Shown here piece by piece: positions 1-5,315 of a stretch of DNA of 5,315 nucleotides (positions within the stretch are counted from its first letter, which is position 1; every line of letters starts with the position of its first letter). Both the position numbers and the translations under genes were made by a program. Under the pieces are notes generated by a model. The model was not told the DNA's origin. It did no database searches and worked only from the letters and a program-made list of their open reading frames with translations. This DNA is from Clostridia bacterium. GTDB taxonomy: Bacteria > Bacillota > Clostridia > Oscillospirales > CAG-272. Location: NCBI GenBank assembly GCA_017556845.1, contig JAFYMA010000030.1, positions 1 through 5,315 of the forward strand, written 5' to 3'.

Positions 1-648
1 ACTACTCTTACGGATCGTTACGAAAACGGCGAATACGTTTATAATAAAACGGACCACCACTGGACAACGCTCGGTGCAAATAACGCATATGCAGAAATAA
101 TGCGCTCATTCGGCGAAACGCCTTTAAATCTTGAGGATTTTGACGTTCAGATACAAAGTGACGATTTTCTCGGAACAGTCTACGCAAAGGCGGGTATTGC
201 TCCCTCGGGCGCTGATAAGGTCTCACTGTTCCGATTTAAATCTGATAATGAATTTACAACGACGATCCCCGTAGGAAACGAAATTACGAGTTATCAGGGA
301 TTTTACAATATGTCATATCTTGATACCGCCGATCAGTACAGCGTATTTTTAGGTCACGATAACACGTCATTCGGCGGAAATAATCCGATAACACTTATCA
401 AAAAGAACACTGACGAAAAGCGTGAAACGCTCGTTCTTATAAAAGACAGCTTTGCTCACAGCGTAGCTCCGTTTCTTGCTTATCATTACGATCTTATAAT
501 CCTTGATATGCGTTACTATACTCCGGACGGAGAGGAATTTAAAACAGTGGCACAGTACGCAATGCAGGATGACATTTCAAAGATACTCGTGTTATACAAC
601 ATGGAGACGTTCATGAATGACTCTTCTATAATGAGAGCCGTAAAATAA
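1..648 (+). CDS. DHHW-family protein (AlgX/AlgJ-like, SGNH-type), 3' part
   Basis: The reading frame is open from base 1 and ends with TAA at 646-648. It gives 215 residues, and the N-terminal part lies before the window. The sequence shows the family signature Asp-His-His-Trp at residues 18-21 (bases 52-63), in the context KTDHHWTTLGA. Further on, LVLIKDSFAHS holds a candidate nucleophile, Ser150 (448-450). In the related alginate acetyltransferases AlgX and AlgJ, a D-x-H-W motif and a distant Ser form the catalytic triad. By analogy Asp18, His20 and Ser150 would be the triad here. Such proteins are secreted or membrane-anchored and often sit beside an MBOAT O-acyltransferase, where they help O-acetylate an exported polysaccharide; that partner would have to be upstream, outside the window. 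The ATG at 100 is internal and should not be taken as the start, because it would remove the DHHW motif. The family call is firm; the substrate is unknown. Confidence 0.88.
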   Translation, partial: TTLTDRYENGEYVYNKTDHHWTTLGANNAYAEIMRSFGETPLNLEDFDVQIQSDDFLGTVYAKAGIAPSGADKVSLFRFKSDNEFTTTIPVGNEITSYQGFYNMSYLDTADQYSVFLGHDNTSFGGNNPITLIKKNTDEKRETLVLIKDSFAHSVAPFLAYHYDLIILDMRYYTPDGEEFKTVAQYAMQDDISKILVLYNMETFMNDSSIMRAVK

Positions 649-665
649 ATCCATATAGCAATAAA

Positions 666-700
666 AGACCGTAAGGCGCTATCATTCAGCCTTACGGTCT
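666..700. terminator. Bidirectional intrinsic terminator between convergent genes
   Basis: The arms AGACCGTAAGGC (666-677) and GCCTTACGGTCT (689-700) form a perfect 12-bp stem around an 11-nt loop. On the + strand it is followed by ATTTTATTTA (701-710). On the - strand it is followed by TTTATTGC, preceded by the last T of the stem. The hairpin starts 17 nt after the DHHW stop codon and lies 7 nt after the stop of the transglutaminase-like gene, so one hairpin can end both transcripts. The + strand T-run overlaps the stop codon of the opposing gene. Confidence 0.9.
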
Positions 701-707
701 ATTTTAT

Positions 708-1916
708 TTACTTTTGATAAAACGTTATGATCCTGTGAGGAATCGAGCAAGAAACAGAAACCTTGCCTGAAAATATCTTGTGAATTTCGCTGTTGCTGAC
801 GAGCTCGGTATACGCCTCGTTCATGGCAGCGTCGTTGGAAAACTTTATTGAGGATATTTTGCCATCCTGCTGTAAAAGTATCTGCTTCGCCTTTTCAAAA
901 TCGTAAGTATCGAGAATATATCCGTTATGCTCGTGGAAGCCGAAGTCGGATGATACGCACACGGGCGCCTTAAAGAGATCGTCCGGCACGTGCGTTCCGG
1001 AAAGCTCGTTTGTATTTATACAAAAATACTCATATGACGCTTCGTTCGGATACATAAGATTTCCGTTTGAGTCCTCGTGTGTCGGGTCGTCCCACGTAAT
1101 ATCTACCCAATACGCCTGATCATCGAGATATATACAGTTCCAGCCGTGAGGACCTCCGGCGTGGCCTGTGTAGTATATACAGTTAAATCCGAGCTTCGTC
1201 ATAATAAGCTGAAAAGCCTTTGCATAACCTGAACATACCGTCTTACCGTTTACAAGACAGCCGTATGCCGTATAAATGTAAAACGAGTTTTCATCAGCCA
1301 TCGTCTTTTTGGCTTCCGCAAGACCGTCAAAATCATAAAAAGCATTCAATGCTATATAATCGTGAACGAATTGGACCTTTTCGTAATCAGTCTTGCATTG
1401 GTTTGCCAAGGCTGCAACCTTATCGACCTCTGCGTTAAGTCTGTCGATATACTTTTTCTTATTCGATACGTATTTCCAGAAATCATATTCCTTCACCGTG
1501 ACCTTACACGTTGACGGTGAATCAAGAAATCCCTGTGAAAAGCTGAAGGAATATCCGCAGGCTATCCAGAACAGCTCAGGGTGCTCGTAGTGAATGGCAT
1601 AAACTGCCCTTTTTACCCACGTTGAAAAATCAGCATACGTACCGTTCGTGAAGGTACAAGTATTACCGCCGTTTCTGATCTTCTTCAAAAGATCGTCATA
1701 TATATTTTTTTCTTGCACGGTCAATTGCTGATAATAATATCCTTGCGATTGATCGGGTGAAAAAGTACCCAAACTCGTACCCGGATCAAGATCGTTATCG
1801 GGCAAAAACGCATCCGGGGTGCCGAGTATATCCGCACATGCTGAAAAACACATTAAAAGCGCCAGAATTAAGGCTATTGCCAAAGAAGCTCTTAAATTAA
1901 AACTTTTATTTTGCAT
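708..1916 (-). CDS. Transglutaminase-like domain lipoprotein
   Basis: This is a 402-residue exported lipoprotein. Residues 1-26 form a signal peptide (Lys/Arg near the start, then a hydrophobic stretch) ending in the lipobox-like FSAC, so Cys27 would be lipidated. A low-complexity linker rich in Asp, Gly and Pro follows at about 30-57. Residues 59-200 are a mixed helical region that starts YYYQQLTVQEKNIYDDLL, as seen in many clostridial transglutaminase-like proteins. The core lies at about 215-280: Cys228 in TVCSGYAKAF, His257 in GPHGWN and Asp272 in YWVDITWDDP give an intact Cys-His-Asp triad. The family includes proteases and cross-linking enzymes, so the reaction is not known. I chose the ATG at 1916, not the in-frame ATG at 1991, because it has a strong ribosome binding site (GGAGGTGA) and places the signal peptide at the N terminus. 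The gene overlaps the preceding PrsW-like gene by 11 nt, which suggests coupled translation. Confidence 0.9.
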   Translation of the reverse strand: MQNKSFNLRASLAIALILALLMCFSACADILGTPDAFLPDNDLDPGTSLGTFSPDQSQGYYYQQLTVQEKNIYDDLLKKIRNGGNTCTFTNGTYADFSTWVKRAVYAIHYEHPELFWIACGYSFSFSQGFLDSPSTCKVTVKEYDFWKYVSNKKKYIDRLNAEVDKVAALANQCKTDYEKVQFVHDYIALNAFYDFDGLAEAKKTMADENSFYIYTAYGCLVNGKTVCSGYAKAFQLIMTKLGFNCIYYTGHAGGPHGWNCIYLDDQAYWVDITWDDPTHEDSNGNLMYPNEASYEYFCINTNELSGTHVPDDLFKAPVCVSSDFGFHEHNGYILDTYDFEKAKQILLQQDGKISSIKFSNDAAMNEAYTELVSNSEIHKIFSGKVSVSCSIPHRIITFYQK

Positions 1917-2826
1917 CAGAGTCACCTCCGATACCGTTTGAGTCAGACGCAACGTTATTTTCTGCTTCTGCAGCGAAGAACGATTTATCAAGCTCTGGAT
2001 GAAATTTTAAAATAAGTCTGTTGACAAAGACGTTTCCCGCAGTATCCTTTTTTGCAATGCTATGTATTTTGACAAAGCAGAAGATATACGTCAGTATAAC
2101 GAGTGCGTAAAACAGCGTCACCATAATACCGCTTGTAAACGAGCCTGCAAACGAATATACGCCGAACAGTACAACGGGGATAGCAACGTTGACAACTCCC
2201 CAAACAACTGACGATCTTATCTTTCTTTTTTCCAAAGCCTTATCAGATACAAGCTGCTTTTCTTTTTTCTGAGCAACGGAATAAAAATGCCAAAGCGTGT
2301 AGCAGTACCCCATGACGATGCCTACGAACAGATGGCTCGGCATCGTCGTTACAGTACGCAAGGACAGTCTGTCCCAGCCATTGACAGCTGCATAGCAGAT
2401 ATTTTCGCACGCGGCATAACCGAGAGCAATAAATACCGAATACACGATACCGTCAAAAAGGTAATTGAAATGCTTGCTCTTTCGTGTTATCAGAACGAGG
2501 ATCAGCCATTTTACAGTTACCTGAATAAGCGCAAATCCTAAAAACGAGCATAGCGCTTTATGAGCAATATCAGCCGACATTGACTGATAATACGGTGTAC
2601 CGTCAGGACCGAATAACATTTGTCCTTCAAAAAGCTTGTCAAACCCTCCGACCACTGCTTTTTCAAGTAATGATGATGGAACGCAAACGGCTGCACCTGC
2701 AAAAAACAGTATAAGCAGCAGACCTACCGGCTCTTTTTCCACTTTATCCTTTGCGTATACGTAGATACACAATAGAATAGCCGGGATCAGAGCAACCAAG
2801 GAAGCTTCAATAGGCAGATAATTCAT
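1906..2826 (-). CDS. PrsW-family membrane protein with altered EExxK motif
   Basis: This is a 306-residue polytopic membrane protein with about seven hydrophobic segments (near 8-24, 35-57, 93-113, 125-148, 163-180, 209-228 and 233-252). The C-terminal tail is hydrophilic and acidic. Family hallmarks are present: the EKEP segment after the first helix (30-33), FDGIVYS...ALGYAACEN (124-142, Glu141) and MPSHLFVGIVMGY (162-174, His165). PrsW of Bacillus subtilis is an intramembrane protease that cleaves the anti-sigma factor RsiW. Its conserved Glu-Glu-x-x-Lys motif is thought to be part of the active site. Here the equivalent stretch reads ALIQVTVKW, with Gln102-Val103 in place of Glu-Glu and Lys106 kept. 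Activity is therefore doubtful. The start at 2826 is chosen because AAGGAG lies 6 nt upstream; an ATG at 2862 would overlap the preceding gene and has no such site. No sigma or anti-sigma gene is seen in the window. Confidence 0.87.
   Translation of the reverse strand: MNYLPIEASLVALIPAILLCIYVYAKDKVEKEPVGLLLILFFAGAAVCVPSSLLEKAVVGGFDKLFEGQMLFGPDGTPYYQSMSADIAHKALCSFLGFALIQVTVKWLILVLITRKSKHFNYLFDGIVYSVFIALGYAACENICYAAVNGWDRLSLRTVTTMPSHLFVGIVMGYCYTLWHFYSVAQKKEKQLVSDKALEKRKIRSSVVWGVVNVAIPVVLFGVYSFAGSFTSGIMVTLFYALVILTYIFCFVKIHSIAKKDTAGNVFVNRLILKFHPELDKSFFAAEAENNVASDSNGIGGDSDAK
1922..1929 (-). promoter_or_regulatory. Ribosome binding site of the transglutaminase-like gene
   Basis: The - strand reads GGAGGTGA here, 5 nt before the ATG at 1916. 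It is a near-perfect match to the 16S rRNA anti-Shine-Dalgarno and decides the start over the upstream ATG at 1991. It lies inside the end of the PrsW-like gene, where it encodes Gly300-Gly301 and the first bases of Asp302. Confidence 0.9.
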
Positions 2827-2832
2827 AAGTTT

Positions 2833-2838
2833 CTCCTT
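2833..2838 (-). promoter_or_regulatory. Ribosome binding site of the PrsW-like gene
   Basis: The - strand reads AAGGAG here, with a 6-nt spacer to the ATG at 2826. It sits in the 32-nt gap after the helicase-loader gene, behind an A/T-rich run, and supports the shorter start (306 residues) over the ATG at 2862. Confidence 0.85.
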
Positions 2839-2858
2839 ATATATATTTTTTTGCTTGA

Positions 2859-3839
2859 TCAATCAATTGCGTTATATAATTTTTTCATACGTATATCTGT
2901 ACCCTTGAACAAATACAGAGAAAACTCTCCCATAAGACGTGAGAATATTCGATCGTCGTATTTGCTTCTGAGGTCCTTATTCGTAAGATTCGTGTTAATG
3001 ATAGTTGATTTTCCGTCACATCTTCTCGTATTGATAAGATTGTATAAGGAAGCTATTGAAAATTGCGTTATATTCTCCGTGCCGAGATCGTCTATAACCA
3101 AAAGCTCACATTTGAAATACTTTTCAGATCTTGACATTTCGTTTGAAGACATATGCGTTTTATCATATACGAAATCATCAAAAATATTCTGCGACGTATT
3201 GTAAACAACATAGTGGCCTTTGTTCACTATCTCAACGGCGGCAGCTACCGACAAATGCGTTTTTCCCGTTCCTGTATTTCCGATAAACAGCAGACTGTCA
3301 TCGTCATTTCCGTTGAAATCCTCGCAAAATTTTTTAACTGCTTTGTAAGCGGCTGCAATATATTTGTATCCGTCAGGATCGTCGGAATAATACGAAAGAT
3401 CGAAATTGTCAAGACGCATCTTTTTAGCAAGAGATCCTATGCCGGATACCTCAAGCATACGGGCTGACAGTTCCTTCTGCATACACTGACACATTATTCC
3501 GTCCTTAAAGCCGATATCATTGCATATTTTACACTTATACACAGGCTCAAAATAGTTTTCGGGAAAACCGTATAATTTCAAAAGCTCTTTCCGACGCTGC
3601 AAAAGCATTTGATTTTCCGCCTTTACAGCATCAATTCTTGCCTGCAGCTCACCTGTGCCCATAGTTGCCGCCTTAAAAACGGAAAGAGCGGTCATCGAAA
3701 GCTTTCTTTCCACTTCATCGATCTCCGGGTACTTTGCAGACAGCGATCTGCGGCGCTGTTCAGCGTCCTTGCGTGCTCTTTGAGAATTTTCCTCAAATGC
3801 ACGCTTTACCGATATATATACATCATCTCTGTAAGCCAT
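2859..3839 (-). CDS. DnaC/DnaI-type helicase loader ATPase
   Basis: This 326-residue cytoplasmic AAA+ ATPase resembles the DnaC/DnaI/IstB group and probably helps load the replicative helicase onto DNA. Residues 10-90 are charged and helical, probably in part coiled coil. A Cys cluster follows, CKIC...CQC (Cys103, 106, 117, 119), likely a zinc site; DnaI-type loaders have an N-terminal zinc-binding region that contacts the helicase. The ATPase core is complete: Walker A GNTGTGKT (187-194, bases 3258-3281), Walker B LLVIDD (246-251), a sensor-1-like INTN (281-284), and DDRIFSRL (295-302) with candidate arginine-finger residues Arg297 and Arg301. IstB transposition helpers share this fold, but no transposase is nearby, and the preceding DnaD-domain gene, 17 nt away, points to replication. 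The start at 3839 has AGAGGA 8 nt upstream. The symbol is left blank because both dnaC and dnaI are used for such genes. Confidence 0.92.
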   Translation of the reverse strand: MAYRDDVYISVKRAFEENSQRARKDAEQRRRSLSAKYPEIDEVERKLSMTALSVFKAATMGTGELQARIDAVKAENQMLLQRRKELLKLYGFPENYFEPVYKCKICNDIGFKDGIMCQCMQKELSARMLEVSGIGSLAKKMRLDNFDLSYYSDDPDGYKYIAAAYKAVKKFCEDFNGNDDDSLLFIGNTGTGKTHLSVAAAVEIVNKGHYVVYNTSQNIFDDFVYDKTHMSSNEMSRSEKYFKCELLVIDDLGTENITQFSIASLYNLINTRRCDGKSTIINTNLTNKDLRSKYDDRIFSRLMGEFSLYLFKGTDIRMKKLYNAID

Positions 3840-3847
3840 AGCAGATT

Positions 3848-3853
3848 TCCTCT
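3848..3853 (-). promoter_or_regulatory. Ribosome binding site of the helicase-loader gene
   Basis: The - strand reads AGAGGA, 8 nt before the ATG at 3839. It fits within the 17-nt gap after the DnaD-domain gene, so the two genes are very likely on one transcript. Confidence 0.75.
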
Positions 3854-3856
3854 GTT

Positions 3857-4837
3857 TTAATTATTTGTTCCCTTGTAGCTTCTTTTGAGAGCAAGATCCA
3901 GAAATTCTTCCTCATCAAAATTACCCATTTTGGCATTGTTTTGCGTTTTCTGCTCCTTCGCCTTCTTGCTTGCCTTATAGCTTTCCGCTTCCGCCTTTGT
4001 CTGCTCCAGCGTTGTGTAGCCGGCCTCATGCCAACGCTTCAAAATAGCATTTGCGTATACAACGGAGGCATCGCCGGTTTTATCTACCGTAATTTCATAC
4101 GCCTCTGTTATAAGCTCAAACGGTGTTTTATACTCGTCTATCCACTTATTTATGCAGCCTTTTTCCTTTGTCGTGAGTGTTCGCGCACCAATTCCGAACA
4201 ACTCTTTTATGCGGTAAAGAAGATCGTTTTTCTTTCTTTCTTCTTCAAGCATAAGCTTTAATCCTTCGACAGTGGTTACGTCGCTATCAAACATGCTGAA
4301 CGCCATTCTTGAAATATACACAACCGACTTTTTATCGTTTTCTACGCAATATTCAAACAATACCTGTATGTATTCTGCGGAAAGCTGTAAATAGTCGTAC
4401 ATCGACACTATGTGCGATACCTCGTTTTTATTCAGCATTTTTCCGAGCATTGCACCGCATTTATCGATAAGTCTTTGCAGTGTGACGTTTTTCTCTATGA
4501 TCTCTGCCGCTTCTTTGCCCGTATACTCAGGAGCAACCTTTTTAAGCAGGTTGGCGGAGCTTGATCTTTTTACCGTCTGCATCTGATCTTTTTCTCTGTC
4601 TGTATCAATAAAAGCACCGTTATCACGCCAAAAGTCAAGTGCGTTTTCTATATCTGACCACTGCATTTGCAGATCCTTTACTGCTCTTGCACGGTTTTTC
4701 TGCGGTTCTGAAATAAACTGCTCGTTTGAACAGGCATATATGATAACGCGAAGCTGATCTGCATTTGCGGATTTCAGTGCGTTCATAACGCAATCATACG
4801 GCAAGGACAAGACCTTTGATGCATAATTTATATCCAT
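3857..4837 (-). CDS. DnaD-domain replication initiation protein
   Basis: This 326-residue cytoplasmic protein has the layout of the DnaB/DnaD family of Firmicutes, which remodel DNA and recruit the helicase loader at origins and restart sites. Residues 1-85 look like the N-terminal winged-helix region (for example SLPYDCVMNALKSANADQLR). Two helical domains follow, at about 97-200 and 205-275. The second carries the family signature Tyr-x3-Ile-x3-Trp as YANAILKRW (261-269), linked to DNA binding in DnaD. After it comes a Lys- and Glu-rich, probably disordered, linker (280-305), then a short acidic end FDEEEFLDLALKRS (307-320), of a type that may act as a peptide contact. The start at 4837 has GGAGG 6 nt upstream. 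The gene lies 33 nt after rex and 17 nt before the helicase loader, its expected functional partner. The DnaD family is firm; whether it is the cell's main DnaD or a second paralogue cannot be told here. Confidence 0.92.
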   Translation of the reverse strand: MDINYASKVLSLPYDCVMNALKSANADQLRVIIYACSNEQFISEPQKNRARAVKDLQMQWSDIENALDFWRDNGAFIDTDREKDQMQTVKRSSSANLLKKVAPEYTGKEAAEIIEKNVTLQRLIDKCGAMLGKMLNKNEVSHIVSMYDYLQLSAEYIQVLFEYCVENDKKSVVYISRMAFSMFDSDVTTVEGLKLMLEEERKKNDLLYRIKELFGIGARTLTTKEKGCINKWIDEYKTPFELITEAYEITVDKTGDASVVYANAILKRWHEAGYTTLEQTKAEAESYKASKKAKEQKTQNNAKMGNFDEEEFLDLALKRSYKGTNN

Positions 4838-4843
4838 TGTATG

Positions 4844-4848
4844 CCTCC
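4844..4848 (-). promoter_or_regulatory. Ribosome binding site of the DnaD-domain gene
   Basis: The - strand reads GGAGG, 6 nt before the ATG at 4837, inside the 33-nt gap after rex. No terminator hairpin or Rex-type palindrome (TTGTTAA...TTAACAA) is visible in this gap. Confidence 0.85.
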
Positions 4849-4870
4849 ATTCGATAAGCTCAAAGTACGA

Positions 4871-5315
4871 TCATATTTCCTCATCGCCCACTCCTATATC
4901 GTACATAAGGAGCATCAGAGAGTCGCCAAACATAACATTCTGGCATTTTATGCCTTCGGGCGAAAATTCCTTGCCCGAAAAATTCCATATTCCTTTTATA
5001 CCCGCTTCTTTTATGTCCTCGCATACGGAAGAATCTGCATCGAGTGATGCAACTACCGCAAGGCTTATAGGTTCTTTTTGACAAAGCTCTCTAAGACGCG
5101 AAATGTGCTGTACAGTATACGCACCGCTTTTCTTTCCTACGTTTTCCTCGCTGACGTCAAAAACACCGCGAACACAAACGCCTCTTATATCAAATCCCGT
5201 CGTATTCAGCAATGCCGTGCAAAGCTCACCTGATCCGATAATGACTGCGGGATACTTTTTGTTCACGCCAAGTATTCTGCTTATCTGAGTATAAAGAAAC
5301 TTTACGTTATATCCG
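4871..5315 (-). CDS. rex: Redox-sensing transcriptional repressor Rex, C-terminal part
   Basis: The frame is open to the right edge and the gene ends with TGA at 4871-4873. It gives 147 residues of a protein usually about 210 long, so the start and most of the winged-helix DNA-binding domain are outside the window. The visible part begins GYNVKFLYTQISRILG, the typical Rex join to the Rossmann domain. Then come NKKYPAVIIGSGEL, an acidic residue after the second strand (GVFDVSE), VGKKSGAYTV, EAGIKGIWNF and DSLMLLMYDI. Rex binds DNA when NADH is low and releases it when NADH rises, so it controls fermentation genes. Two oddities stand out. The loop GxGxxG reads GSGELC, with Cys for the third Gly (bases 5219-5221), and the usual PAExAQ-like stretch reads SLDADS. 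Five Cys residues occur in the visible part. The GTG at 5266 is internal and would drop the DNA-binding domain. The gene heads the likely operon seen here. Confidence 0.9.
   Translation of the reverse strand, partial: GYNVKFLYTQISRILGVNKKYPAVIIGSGELCTALLNTTGFDIRGVCVRGVFDVSEENVGKKSGAYTVQHISRLRELCQKEPISLAVVASLDADSSVCEDIKEAGIKGIWNFSGKEFSPEGIKCQNVMFGDSLMLLMYDIGVGDEEI

Noticed and set aside
1917..1991. 25-residue N-terminal extension of the transglutaminase-like protein from the ATG at 1991
   Set aside because: It would bury the signal peptide inside the protein, overlap the PrsW-like gene by 86 nt and ignore the strong ribosome binding site before 1916.
2287..2541. 84-codon open frame on the + strand inside the PrsW-like gene
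   Set aside because: It is antisense to a gene with clear family motifs, shows no recognisable domain and is best explained as a shadow frame.
2836..2867. Possible promoter before the PrsW-like gene: TTGATT and TATATA with a 17-nt spacer on the - strand
   Set aside because: Both boxes match consensus at only four of six bases, and the predicted transcript start would fall in or after the AAGGAG ribosome binding site. The TATATA is more simply part of an A/T-rich leader.
2851..3467. Two + strand open frames of 117 and 104 codons opposite the helicase-loader gene
   Set aside because: They lie antisense to conserved ATPase motifs, with no recognisable domain, so they are chance frames.
2859..3839. 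IstB-type transposition helper, implying an insertion sequence
   Set aside because: No transposase gene or terminal inverted repeats were seen nearby, and the Cys cluster and adjacent DnaD-domain gene fit a chromosomal helicase loader better.
4838..4870. Rex operator between rex and the DnaD-domain gene
   Set aside because: The 33-nt gap holds no TTGTTAA...TTAACAA-like palindrome, only a ribosome binding site.

Overview
The window looks like chromosomal DNA from a low-to-mid G+C Firmicute of the class Clostridia, most likely a Ruminococcaceae/Oscillospiraceae-type gut anaerobe. This is an inference from four things: a DnaD-domain protein paired with a DnaC/DnaI-type helicase loader, a Rex redox repressor, a DHHW-family cell-surface protein, and strong GGAGG-type ribosome binding sites. 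I saw no mobile element, CRISPR array, rRNA or tRNA.

Layout. At the left, on the + strand, is the 3' part of a DHHW-family (AlgX/AlgJ-like) protein; its start lies before the window. It ends at 648. The rest of the window is one minus-strand series of five genes, read right to left: rex (5' end outside the window, stop at 4871), a DnaD-domain replication protein (4837-3857), a DnaC/DnaI-type helicase loader (3839-2859), a PrsW-family membrane protein (2826-1906) and a transglutaminase-like lipoprotein (1916-708). Gaps between them are 33, 17 and 32 nt and then an 11-nt overlap. They are therefore probably one operon with its main promoter upstream of rex, outside the window. The two convergent units meet at a hairpin with a perfect 12-bp stem (666-700), which can terminate transcription from both sides.

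How the genes may work together. The DnaD-type and DnaC/I-type proteins form the usual Firmicute machinery that places the replicative helicase on DNA. Rex senses NADH/NAD+ and normally represses fermentation and respiration genes. If it autoregulates here, the replication genes would share that control. The last two genes encode an envelope pair, a polytopic PrsW-like protein and an exported lipoprotein with an intact Cys-His-Asp triad, and they are translationally linked. The DHHW protein on the other strand is also envelope-related, probably in O-acetylation of a surface polysaccharide.

The most unusual features are changes at key sites. The PrsW-like protein has Gln-Val where the family has its Glu-Glu pair, so it may not be an active protease of the usual type. 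The Rex protein has Cys for the third Gly of its dinucleotide-binding loop and lacks the usual PAExAQ-like segment. Otherwise the window is ordinary core-genome sequence, and I see no clear new defence or mobile system.
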